DNA from: Paenibacillus lactis
GTDB lineage: Bacteria > Bacillota > Bacilli > Paenibacillales > Paenibacillaceae
DNA: 64,000 nt
NCBI RefSeq assembly: GCF_017873605.1
Contig: NZ_JAGGKI010000010.1
Coordinates: 186,001 to 250,000, forward strand
Reading direction: 5' to 3'
The notes beneath the pieces are model-generated. The model was not told the DNA's origin. It did not search any database and saw only the letters and a program-made list of their open reading frames with translations. The position numbers and the translations under genes are program-made. Positions 36,272 through 45,091 of the stretch are shown here, one piece after another; the first letter of the stretch is position 1, and every line of letters begins with the position of its first letter.

Positions 36272-36295
36272 GAGCTTGACCTCTCTCGCATCGCT

Positions 36296-37312
36296 TTATT
36301 CCTTTTGACCGTCGATACGCCCCGTAAGCTCCCGAGCCTCGATATCTTTACCCTGAACCCATTCCCGGAAGGAAAACTCGAGCGGACGGCCTTGCGCCAG
36401 GGAAGTTAATACGACGCAGTCCTCATACGAATACGCGAAGGTGTGAAGCGTTCCGAAGAGCTGGTCGTAATCCGTGAAGAATAGCGGGGATTGCCGGTTC
36501 TTAAATATGTCGAAGGCTTCCGCGGCAGTTAACCGCTCCGGATCCAAACTTTCAAGGTAGCGTTTCCGGCGAAGGGAATGCTCAATGGACGGGCGGTTAC
36601 GGCCCGTTAGCGTTTCATAATGGTTCACGCAAGCCATCGCCTCCTCGCCGGTACGGATGAGCACTTGATCCGGGCTTGCTTCGGCAACCGCCATGCTGCC
36701 ATGCGCATCCCCGATCGAAAAGTTGTAACACGCCACATGCGGAATGCTCCGCAGCATGTCGGCGGCCTCCTCTACGGTCGCGCAGGACTCGAGAACCATC
36801 CGCACGCTGATCCAAGGGGACACGCCCGTCCGGTATCCTTCGAAGCTGACAAAATGCAAGCCGGCGGCGAGTCCCTTCTCATTGACGCCGTCATGCCTGC
36901 CGATCCCTTGCAAATTGTAGCCGGCCGTCGCATAGCCTTGGCCTGTTTGGGACAGCGTAAACAGTCCGTCATAGAACTCAGGGGCAAAATCATAATTTCT
37001 GGCGTAAAACCCGCGGGTCATCAGGGCAGAGCAGCCCATCGCAGCAATCTTCGGCACATCGTATCCGCTGAATAAAGCGGCTGCCCTGCCGAACGGAAGC
37101 TTCAGCCCCTCCGCCAGCCCCTCAAGCTCTTCCAGCAGCACCGGAGCAAACGTGCGGTAAATGCCGCGCATCCGGTCTGTATCAATCTCCGGCTTGGTCA
37201 TCGCTTCGAACGCTTGCACAATCGAATGTCCTTGCAGGCTGCGGCCCAAGCTGTATCCGTTGGCACGGGCATCCTCCCGAAGCTGCAAAATGCGGACGTG
37301 ATACTCCGACAT
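36296..37312 (-). CDS. C45-family Ntn hydrolase / acyltransferase-like protein
   Basis: A 338-residue protein related to acyl-CoA:6-aminopenicillanic acid acyltransferase (peptidase C45). The likely nucleophile is Cys94 in MGCSALMTRGFYARNYDF, where the catalytic Cys is normally exposed by self-cleavage at Gly-Cys; the RNYDF motif (Arg, Asp) and NEKGLAAGLHFV follow. ATG 37312 has AAGGGGG upstream. Bacterial members hydrolyse or transfer acyl groups on amides; the substrate is unknown. It is a single gene with a terminator at 35977-36015. Confidence 0.82.
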   Translation of the reverse strand: MSEYHVRILQLREDARANGYSLGRSLQGHSIVQAFEAMTKPEIDTDRMRGIYRTFAPVLLEELEGLAEGLKLPFGRAAALFSGYDVPKIAAMGCSALMTRGFYARNYDFAPEFYDGLFTLSQTGQGYATAGYNLQGIGRHDGVNEKGLAAGLHFVSFEGYRTGVSPWISVRMVLESCATVEEAADMLRSIPHVACYNFSIGDAHGSMAVAEASPDQVLIRTGEEAMACVNHYETLTGRNRPSIEHSLRRKRYLESLDPERLTAAEAFDIFKNRQSPLFFTDYDQLFGTLHTFAYSYEDCVVLTSLAQGRPLEFSFREWVQGKDIEARELTGRIDGQKE

Positions 37313-37390
37313 TTCAATCCCCCTTGTCACATTCCATTTGGAAATAAAATCCTAATCCCATTATAGATGAATGGGGTTCATTCTTACTAT

Positions 37391-37432
37391 CAAAAACTCC
37401 AGCCCGGCATGTCACCATGCTTGGCTGGAGTT
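37391..37432 (-). terminator. Terminator of the PAF-AH-like esterase gene
   Basis: A 10-bp stem (AACTCCAGCC at 37395-37404, GGCTGGAGTT at 37423-37432) encloses a second stem GCATG/CATGC. Minus-strand T run follows. It sits seven bases after the gene. Confidence 0.85.
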
Positions 37433-37438
37433 GAAAAT

Positions 37439-38926
37439 TTACGGTCGGATCAGTCCCGGCAGGCTGAGCGCGGTCTTTTCAACCGAGGCGCCCGGATCGC
37501 CTTTCACATATTGATCGAAAAAGGCCGCGGACAGCGCGTTGATCGAGCTGTGCATCTGCCTTGGCTCCGCACCCTTGGGCGGAAGCAGCGGGGAGAACAG
37601 GTAAAAATCCGTAAAGCTCATATGGTTCGCATGGGCAAATATGATCGTATGCGCTTCACCCGACTCCGCGCGGCTTCGGCGTTCGACCGACTCGGCCCAG
37701 AACTGCTCGTAATCCTCCCGGCTGCGGCCGGAAGACGCCATCGCCCGGTCCAGCGATTGTTCAAATACGGCACGGTCGATGCTTAGCTCAGCATTCATCT
37801 GCATATACGGCTTGCCAAAGCCGCCTTCCGGCACCGGCTGTCCGTATAGGGTTCCGTCCATATTCAGTGCGGCCTTCACCCGGCTGTCCGCCAGCAGCAT
37901 TTGCGCCGCGGTCGCCCCGCCGAACGAGTGGCCGAACATGCCGATCTTGTCCATGTCGAGCCGCCCGGACAAGAACCCTGAAGCGGCAGGCCCGCTCATC
38001 CGCTCCAGCTCGTCCAGGACAAATTTCGCATCCTCCACCCAGAGCCGGCTCTTCTCCTCGTAGGCATCAAAGCCCGATAAATTGCCAAGCTTGAGCATGG
38101 CGGTCCGGTCCGGGAACACGACGGCGGCGGCGTCATAGGCATGGTCGATGCCGACCACGATATATCCCCGGCTGGCAAGCTCCGTTACCTGAAACGTGTT
38201 CTGGTTCCGAAAGCCGGAAAGCCCGTGAGAGAAGAGCAGCACGGGATATCGCTCCTGATCCCGGGATACTTCCGCATCCTGCATGGCATAAGGCTGCACA
38301 TACTTTAGCTGGCTCAGCAGGAACGGAGGCATTGAAATCGACTGGCGCAGGCCTTCCAGAACAATCGGCAGATGCTCGATGTATGGCGCCTTGCCGCTGC
38401 CTGTGCCGGCTTCCGCCGGATACCAGATTTGAATCATGAGCCTGCGCCGATCCGCCCGATCCTCCGTAGCCGGCTCTTCCCTTCGTTTATCCTCCAGCAT
38501 CAATGTCGTTGTTCCGACCTTGTACGTTCCTTGCGGTTCGGCAAACGTGAACACCGGCAGAAGCGACGGCAGGGCAGCCGACAGGATGGCATACAGGCAT
38601 AATACCAAAGCGATCATCAAACGCTTGAATCCGCGAAGCCGTGGGCGCGGATTATCGCTCATGTCCGAGGCGGCGTTCCTTGTCTTCTTGCGCGAAGTCC
38701 CGGCATGATACAACGCCATTCCCCCTGCAGCCAGGCTGGCGGCATAAACCGGCAGCATCTGCCAGCGGTATCCTTCCGTGAATATTTGCGCGATGCTTAA
38801 TGCTGCGCTCAAGGCCGCCGCCCAGGAGCAGAAGCTAACCGGGCGGCGGCGTTTTCGCGATAGCATGACGCATCCGATGACGATAGCGAGATTCGTGATC
38901 CACAGTGCCGTTTCGAGTGTACGCAT
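37439..38926 (-). CDS. Membrane-anchored PAF-acetylhydrolase-like alpha/beta hydrolase
   Basis: A 495-residue protein. Three or four N-terminal hydrophobic segments (residues about 5-25, 33-48, 53-70, 103-125) anchor a C-terminal alpha/beta-hydrolase domain. Motifs are LLFSHGLSGF (oxyanion region), GHSFGGATA (nucleophile Ser), NMDGTLYG (acid) and HANHMSF (His), in the order of the platelet-activating-factor acetylhydrolase family. ATG 38926 is spaced six bases from GGAGG; an ATG at 38932 is too close. It is divergent from a two-component system that may regulate it. Likely a lipase or esterase acting on lipid outside the membrane; side inferred. Confidence 0.8.
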   Translation of the reverse strand: MRTLETALWITNLAIVIGCVMLSRKRRRPVSFCSWAAALSAALSIAQIFTEGYRWQMLPVYAASLAAGGMALYHAGTSRKKTRNAASDMSDNPRPRLRGFKRLMIALVLCLYAILSAALPSLLPVFTFAEPQGTYKVGTTTLMLEDKRREEPATEDRADRRRLMIQIWYPAEAGTGSGKAPYIEHLPIVLEGLRQSISMPPFLLSQLKYVQPYAMQDAEVSRDQERYPVLLFSHGLSGFRNQNTFQVTELASRGYIVVGIDHAYDAAAVVFPDRTAMLKLGNLSGFDAYEEKSRLWVEDAKFVLDELERMSGPAASGFLSGRLDMDKIGMFGHSFGGATAAQMLLADSRVKAALNMDGTLYGQPVPEGGFGKPYMQMNAELSIDRAVFEQSLDRAMASSGRSREDYEQFWAESVERRSRAESGEAHTIIFAHANHMSFTDFYLFSPLLPPKGAEPRQMHSSINALSAAFFDQYVKGDPGASVEKTALSLPGLIRP

Positions 38927-39105
38927 AAACATCCTCCAATCGTTGTCATGTCCTCAGCGTATCATTCCGGCCTGTAGCCTGACTGTCGGGAACCTTACAT
39001 TATCCTTACATTTCCTCCAAGCCGATGCCTGAACCGATCGTTACGGTGTATAGTTCTATATAGAGCAAGCGGCCAGGCCGTCGATGATTGAAAGGAAGAA
39101 ACCAA

Positions 39106-39843
39106 GTGGAACCTTATGCGAAACCAAGCGAAGAACGTACAATCTTAATCGCCGATGACGAAGCGGACATCACCGAGCTGCTGCGGCTGTTCCTTGAGCG
39201 CGAGCACTATCGCGTACTGGAAGCATCCAGCGGCCGGGAAGCGTGGAATCTGCTGCAGCGAGAGCGGATCGACCTTGCAGTGATCGACATCATGATGCCG
39301 GAGCTGGACGGTTATCAGTTGATCGCGCGCATCCGCGAGAAGCTCAGGCTGCCCGTCATTATTTTGTCGGCCAGGAGCGGAGATGTCGATAAAGTTACCG
39401 GGCTTGGGCTCGGGGCGGACGATTTCATCTCCAAGCCGTTCAGCCCGATCGAAGTCGTGGCGAGAATCAAGGCGCAGCTAAGGCGGTTTTACGATCTTAA
39501 GGGGGCGGAGCCGCTTCGGGCGGCTGAACCGCTTCGGACCCTGAACGGACCGCTGGTTCTGGACCATGAAGCCTGCGTGTTGTACAAACGAGGCGTGACG
39601 ATTACGCTCGGGCCGCTGGAGTACAAGCTGCTCAAGCTGTTGATGGAGGCGCCGGGCCGGATATTCACGAAGCGTCAAATATATGAGAGCGTATGGAACG
39701 AGCCGTATCTGGAAGACAGCAATACGGTCATGGTCCAGATCAGCAGGCTGAGGGATAAGCTGGAGGACGATCCGCGGGAGCCGCAGTTTTTGATCACGGT
39801 TAAAGGGCTCGGCTATAAGCTGAGCGCAGAGGATGCTCTATGA
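39106..39843 (+). CDS. OmpR/PhoB-family response regulator
   Basis: A 245-residue regulator: receiver domain (DDEAD near 22-26, phospho-acceptor Asp in VIDIMMPELDGY, Lys in ISKPFSP) and a C-terminal winged helix (about 145-240, with GPLEYKLLKLLMEAPGRIFTK). GTG at 39106 is chosen because AAAGGAAG lies upstream; an in-frame start at 39088 has none. It overlaps the kinase gene by four bases. Divergent from the esterase gene, which is a candidate target. Confidence 0.9.
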   Translation: MEPYAKPSEERTILIADDEADITELLRLFLEREHYRVLEASSGREAWNLLQRERIDLAVIDIMMPELDGYQLIARIREKLRLPVIILSARSGDVDKVTGLGLGADDFISKPFSPIEVVARIKAQLRRFYDLKGAEPLRAAEPLRTLNGPLVLDHEACVLYKRGVTITLGPLEYKLLKLLMEAPGRIFTKRQIYESVWNEPYLEDSNTVMVQISRLRDKLEDDPREPQFLITVKGLGYKLSAEDAL

Positions 39844-41273
39844 TGACGAAACGCCGAAGCGTACATGCGAGCCTGATGATCAATTATGCGCTGTTCTCCG
39901 TCATCCTCGGGATTATCGGATTTCTGGTGTATGACGGCATGTATGATGCCCGCGACGCCTATGTAAACCGAACGCTGCCCATGGTGGAAGCGGACCGTCT
40001 GGTCCGGGAGGATTGGGAGAGCATCCCTTACGAGACCGTGGAGTCTTTCGGAGGGTACATCCAGGTGCTGGATCAGCGCTTGAATGTCGTTTTTGCGAGG
40101 GGCAAAGGGGCCGGGGAAGCCCAAACCTCCTATTCGGAGGAAGAACTCTACGCCTTGTTCTACGAAGGAAACCGGTCGGACTACCATTCCCTCGCCCCTT
40201 TCCAATCATCGGGCGAAGAATATCGGCTGCTTGTAACGATACCGGACGGGGCGGTCAAGAAGGAAAGCCGCCTGGTGAAGACGACCGCGGACATCACCGA
40301 TGCGTTTACGGGAATATTGCTGCGCGGCCTGCTGTGGTTCGCCGCTGCATTTCTGTTTAGTTTATGGCTGTACGGACGGTTGACCGCGCGGAAGTTTACG
40401 AATCCGTTAGCGGACGTGTCCCGGGGTCTTGAACGGATCGCCGAAGGAGGGGGCGGGGAGCGGCTCCGTTATAACGCCAGCAAGGAGCTGATGCAGCTTC
40501 GGCATCATTTCAACCGGATGGCGGACAGGCTTGAGCAGGCGGAGTCGGATAAGCGAAAGCTGGAACAAGAACGGATGCGGCTGATGATGGACATTTCGCA
40601 TGACTTGAAAACGCCGATATCCACGATCCAGGGATATGCGGAGGTGCTGCAACTCGGCATGGAAGAGGATCCGGAGCAGCGCCGGAAATATGCCGGCCGG
40701 ATTCATGCCAAGTCGAAACTGATCGCCTCCCTCGTGAACGACCTGTTTGAACTGACGAAGCTGGAGAGCGCGGATATGCCTTTTGAGCCTCAGCCAGGGG
40801 ATTTTGCCGAGCTGTGCCGCACGACGGCCGCCGATCTGTACGATTCGTTCGAGCGGAAGGGAATCGGCTTCGACATCCGCATTGCCGATAAGCCGGTCAA
40901 ACTGTCCTATCAGGATGATCTCATGCGCCGGGCGCTCTCGAATATATTGGCGAATGCTCTGAAATACAACCCGCCAGGCGCGAGCGTCTGGCTGGAGCTC
41001 GAGGCGATGCCTGACGGCGCGCTGCTGACCGTAGGCGACAATGGTCCGGGAATTTCCGAGAACGTGAGACACTCGGTGTTCGAGCCGTTCGTTCGCGGAG
41101 ACCGTGCCCGGAAAAGCGACGGAGGCAGCGGACTCGGATTATCCATCGCGAAGAGCGTGGTTGAGCGGCACGGCGGGAGGATATGGCTGGATCCAGACGC
41201 GGAAGGCACGGTCATTCGGATCCGGTTATTCCGGGAGTCTATAAACGGTCTGGACGAGCCGCGGGCGAAATGA
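39840..41273 (+). CDS. Two-TM sensor histidine kinase paired with the response regulator
   Basis: A 477-residue kinase: TM1 (about 13-33), an extracytoplasmic domain of about 125 residues, TM2 (about 161-181), HAMP, HisKA (MMDISHDLKTPISTIQGYAE) and HATPase_c (N box NILANALKYN, DNGPGIS, GSGLGLSIAK). The ATGATG start overlaps the regulator stop, so both are co-translated. The signal sensed is unknown. Confidence 0.9.
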   Translation: MMTKRRSVHASLMINYALFSVILGIIGFLVYDGMYDARDAYVNRTLPMVEADRLVREDWESIPYETVESFGGYIQVLDQRLNVVFARGKGAGEAQTSYSEEELYALFYEGNRSDYHSLAPFQSSGEEYRLLVTIPDGAVKKESRLVKTTADITDAFTGILLRGLLWFAAAFLFSLWLYGRLTARKFTNPLADVSRGLERIAEGGGGERLRYNASKELMQLRHHFNRMADRLEQAESDKRKLEQERMRLMMDISHDLKTPISTIQGYAEVLQLGMEEDPEQRRKYAGRIHAKSKLIASLVNDLFELTKLESADMPFEPQPGDFAELCRTTAADLYDSFERKGIGFDIRIADKPVKLSYQDDLMRRALSNILANALKYNPPGASVWLELEAMPDGALLTVGDNGPGISENVRHSVFEPFVRGDRARKSDGGSGLGLSIAKSVVERHGGRIWLDPDAEGTVIRIRLFRESINGLDEPRAK

Positions 41274-41481
41274 TACACGGTGGAGGAAGCAACAGACGGC
41301 CTGCTGACCATGCTTAAGCCAAGGGGGATGCCTTACGATACAAGGGTTTTCCCCCTCTGAGCGCTGCCAGGTGCAAAAAAATATTTACGCTGTCGACGTT
41401 AACCATGAAACTTTATTCCGGGCGAATGCGTCATATTGTAGAGGAAAATAATAACAAGATTGAATTCAGGAGGTTGAGTGT

Positions 41482-44400
41482 GTGAAAAGAATATGGACTG
41501 CCTTGCTAGCAGCTATACTCATTGTTCCATTCCTATTCCAGTCACAGGCACAGGCGGCAGTTAATATCAGCGTCGTGATCGACGGCGTCCGCTTGAAAAC
41601 ACCGCAAGCGCCGGTCATGATTCAAGGACGGGTCATGCTGCCGATGCGGGTGATCTTCGAAGCGCTGGATGCATCCGTGAAATGGAATCAGAAGACGAAA
41701 ACGGTCACGGCCGTGAAAGACGGCACCACCATCGTGCTGAAGATCAACTCCAAAACGGCAACGATTAATGGCAAGACCGTATCTTTAGACGTTCCGGCGA
41801 AAAACCTGAAGGGAAACACGATGGTTCCGGTCCGCTTCGTCAGTGAATCGCTCGGCGAGAAGATCGGCTGGAACTCCAGAACCAAAACGGTTACCATTAC
41901 CACGTCTTCGGAACCGGATATCGGATTTACGGGAGTTAACCACGTAACCCTCCGGGATATCGGCAACGCCGGAGACGGACGCGATCTGTCGGTCAGCTTC
42001 TCCAAATCCTCTACGGAGTCGCAGGTTTCGCATTATCGCGTGTTTATCGTGAAGCAATCCCAGTCACTCAGCCTTGCCGAAGCACAGCGCCTGCCTTCGA
42101 CGGCCTATACGTCAGTGCTTCCGACCGGCTCGGATCTCACCCGAACCTTCTCAGCCAGTACGACGGATACGAATGGAGATTTGATCCGAAATAATCAGCC
42201 GTATAAGGCGTATGTGCTGACCGTAGGGAATACTAGCGGCAACTATGCGTTGTCCCCTGCTTCCCCGTCACTGACGCTGACGAATTCGAATGCAGTCGCT
42301 GCGGCGACGAATGTGAAGGCCAGCGACGTCAGCAATTACGGCGATGGCCGCGATCTGTCGGTTAGCTTTACCCGCGCTCAGAGTGAAAGCAACATTTCGA
42401 ATTACCAGGTGTTTGTCGTGAAATCCAAAGACGCAGCGAAATTCGACCTGGCAGCAGCGAAGGCGGTAGCTAGCACGAACTACACAACCGTCAATAAATC
42501 CAGTTCAAGCAATACGACCCTGACAACGGGCTTCAGCTCCACGTCAAGAGACACGTCGGGCGAATATATCCGCAGCGGCGTCGCTTATACGGTATTTGTT
42601 CTGTCCGTCAGCAGCAACGAGAGCGCAATCGCAAGCAAGCTGTCTTCCGGTTCGTCTTCGATTACGCTCAGCACAGGCACGACGACGGTTCCAAGCATCT
42701 CGCAGGTGACCGACGTGAGCGATTACGGCGACGGGCGCGACCTTCGCGTCAGCTTCAACCGGGTATCCAATGAGTCTTCCATCAGCGGCTACCGGATCTT
42801 CGTGGTCAAGGAGAGCGACTATCATAACTTCAGCGTAAGCCGGGCGAATGCCATCAATTCAAACTCCTACTACACGAATGTCAGCAAATCAAGCAATAAT
42901 ACTCTCACGCTCGGTTCGGGAGCTCGGGACGTGGATGGCGCCTTGATTCGTAACGGCGTATATTACCGGGTATTCGTGATGGCCCTCGACAATCAAAGCC
43001 AGAACAACAATGTTCTTTCTTCCGCTTCGAGTTCCATCATCCTGACGAACAACAGCTATCGTGTAGGAACGATCTCCAGCCTGTACGTCAGTGATGTAGG
43101 CAATTACGGAAACGGCCGGGATCTGGAAATTTCATTTAACCGGGCTTCGGACGAAAGCAATATTAGCCATTACCGGGTGTTTGTCGTAAAATCCTCGGAT
43201 TATAACTATTTTGATTTAAGCAGAGCGGAAAACAACTCTTATTACACGCAAGTAAACAAAATCGGCTACAACAATTACAGGCTCAATCTGTCATCCGACA
43301 GCCGCGATGCTGACGGCGCATTGATTCGCAATGGCGTAAGCTACCGCGTATATGTTATGTCCTACGCATATTCGGGCAGCAATCACGCCCTGTCCTCTGC
43401 TTCATCGGCGATTACGCTCAGCGGTAACAATCAAAGTGTCAGTCCGGTTTCGACGCCTGTAGTGGAAGACATCGGCGACAATGGCAACGGCAGCGACCTG
43501 AGAGTTTCGTTCAGTCGTCCTTCCGACGAGTATTACATCGACCATTACAGAGTATTTGTCGTGAAGTCTTCCAAGTCACTGTCAGTAAACGATGCTACGA
43601 ATAATGGATACTTTACAAGAGTGAACAAAAATTCGGGTTATTCCGTCCGACTGGATTCGAACGCTCGAGATACAGATGGAGAATTGATTAAGAACGGCAC
43701 GGGCTACCGCGTATACGTGCTGTCAGTCGGCACTTATGGCGTCAACGCCATTTCCCCAAGATCGAACGAGATCAAGCTTCAGGGCAAAACGCAGGTCGGC
43801 ACGGCAACCATCAGATCCGTTGAGGATGTTGGGAATAAAGGCGACGCCAGCGACATCAAGGTCAAATTCGACAAAGCAACCAACGAAACCAATATTTACG
43901 GATATCGCATCATGATCGTTGAGGCTGGGGATGCCCAAAATTTCAAATTAGAGCAAGCTAACGCGGTACAAAATCAAGATCGATACGATTTCGTGCCTGT
44001 AGGTAATTCTTTTGATAACACTTTAAGACCAGGGACGAAGGACGTAAACGGCAAAGACATCCGCAACAAGGTGCCTTACCATGTGTTCGTCTTATCCGTT
44101 AGTAACGATGGTGGAAGCACCAATGCACTGTCCCAGCCATACGGTCCGATCGTGCTTGAGGGGACTCAAGTCGCCGTTCCTTCCGATGTGTACGCAGGAA
44201 TTGAGGGCAACAACGGCAACGCCAGCGATATCAAAGTGCGGTTTACTCCTGCAGATAACGCGGGCACTATAAGTGAATACCGGATCATGGTCGTACCTGA
44301 TGCGAAAGCGTTTGGGGAAGCTGAAGCCAGCCTGGTTAAACAAGGAAACTACACACCAGTCGCGCCGCCGCAAGGACAGTACGACAGCCTTTTGCCAGCT

Positions 44401-44937
44401 GAAACGAAGGATGTCGACGGCAACCCAATCAAAGCCGGCAGCTCTTACAGAGTCTATATCCTTGTTGTGGCTGACGGAACCGTCTCGACCAAGAATAAGC
44501 TGTCGTCATCTTCACAGCCCTTTACGATTCCCTCCCCGACTCAGGTGACCGATGTAAAGGCCGAGCTGAATGGCACGGGAGATAAAGTGAAGGTGAGCTT
44601 TAAGAAGGCAGCGGATGAGCGCAATATTGGTGAGTACCGCGTCTTCATCGTATCCAAAAGCGAAGTGAGTAAATTCAAAGTTGCCGATGCGAAGAATCAC
44701 GTCTCCGGAAGCATTGCCGTAACCGGCAAAGACATTGCTGAAGAATTGACAACCAAGATCGATGATCTCAAAGATGCCAAGGGAGAAGCCATCAAGCCGG
44801 ACACCGAATACGTTGTATTCGTTCTGTCCGCAGCAAAGGACACGAAGAAGCCGCTCTCGGCTACGGCTACCCAGGCTCCGGCATTGTCGGCACCATCCAA
44901 AGCCTTTGTTATTAAGAAAACAACTGCAACACCTTAA
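41482..44937 (+). CDS. Large secreted protein: stalk domain plus eight ~120-residue repeats
   Basis: A 1151-residue exported protein. The signal peptide ends QSQAQAA. Residues about 28-132 match the copper-amine-oxidase N-terminal-like 'stalk' domain (VMLPMRVIFEALDASVKWN, MVPVRFVSESLGEKIGW). Eight repeats follow, each opening like DVGNYGNGRDLEISFNRASD, then ISHYRVFVVKSSD and an RDxDGxLIRNGxxYRVYV core, which resembles a fibronectin-III-like sandwich. No SLH, LPXTG or TM anchor is seen, so it is either free or bound through the stalk domain. GTG start at 41482 has AGGAGG upstream. Codons in the repeats are varied, so they are old duplications. Function unknown; adhesion or matrix is a guess. 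Confidence 0.85.
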   Translation: MKRIWTALLAAILIVPFLFQSQAQAAVNISVVIDGVRLKTPQAPVMIQGRVMLPMRVIFEALDASVKWNQKTKTVTAVKDGTTIVLKINSKTATINGKTVSLDVPAKNLKGNTMVPVRFVSESLGEKIGWNSRTKTVTITTSSEPDIGFTGVNHVTLRDIGNAGDGRDLSVSFSKSSTESQVSHYRVFIVKQSQSLSLAEAQRLPSTAYTSVLPTGSDLTRTFSASTTDTNGDLIRNNQPYKAYVLTVGNTSGNYALSPASPSLTLTNSNAVAAATNVKASDVSNYGDGRDLSVSFTRAQSESNISNYQVFVVKSKDAAKFDLAAAKAVASTNYTTVNKSSSSNTTLTTGFSSTSRDTSGEYIRSGVAYTVFVLSVSSNESAIASKLSSGSSSITLSTGTTTVPSISQVTDVSDYGDGRDLRVSFNRVSNESSISGYRIFVVKESDYHNFSVSRANAINSNSYYTNVSKSSNNTLTLGSGARDVDGALIRNGVYYRVFVMALDNQSQNNNVLSSASSSIILTNNSYRVGTISSLYVSDVGNYGNGRDLEISFNRASDESNISHYRVFVVKSSDYNYFDLSRAENNSYYTQVNKIGYNNYRLNLSSDSRDADGALIRNGVSYRVYVMSYAYSGSNHALSSASSAITLSGNNQSVSPVSTPVVEDIGDNGNGSDLRVSFSRPSDEYYIDHYRVFVVKSSKSLSVNDATNNGYFTRVNKNSGYSVRLDSNARDTDGELIKNGTGYRVYVLSVGTYGVNAISPRSNEIKLQGKTQVGTATIRSVEDVGNKGDASDIKVKFDKATNETNIYGYRIMIVEAGDAQNFKLEQANAVQNQDRYDFVPVGNSFDNTLRPGTKDVNGKDIRNKVPYHVFVLSVSNDGGSTNALSQPYGPIVLEGTQVAVPSDVYAGIEGNNGNASDIKVRFTPADNAGTISEYRIMVVPDAKAFGEAEASLVKQGNYTPVAPPQGQYDSLLPAETKDVDGNPIKAGSSYRVYILVVADGTVSTKNKLSSSSQPFTIPSPTQVTDVKAELNGTGDKVKVSFKKAADERNIGEYRVFIVSKSEVSKFKVADAKNHVSGSIAVTGKDIAEELTTKIDDLKDAKGEAIKPDTEYVVFVLSAAKDTKKPLSATATQAPALSAPSKAFVIKKTTATP

Positions 44938-44976
44938 GCATCCACATGAGGCTTATGCCATTAATATCGTAAGCAA

Positions 44977-45023
44977 AAAGGAGCTGTCCCCCGCGGTTGA
45001 AAAACCGCAGGAGACAGCTCCTT
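44977..45023. terminator. Bidirectional terminator between the repeat protein and hybrid kinase
   Basis: A 12-bp perfect stem (AAAGGAGCTGTC at 44977-44988, GACAGCTCCTTT at 45012-45023) carries an inner GCGGTT/AACCGC stem. It ends both convergent genes. Confidence 0.85.
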
Positions 45024-45091
45024 TAATGATTTGCAAGCTCACCAAAATACCGGACGTTTTATCCGCATAGCCAAAAGGCTCGTTGCATCGG

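Noticed and set aside
36085..36291. A 68-codon minus-strand ORF in the gap after the C45 gene
   Set aside because: It overlaps the hydrolase stop, lacks a ribosome binding site and its composition is less protein-like than the two frames of the proposed broken gene.
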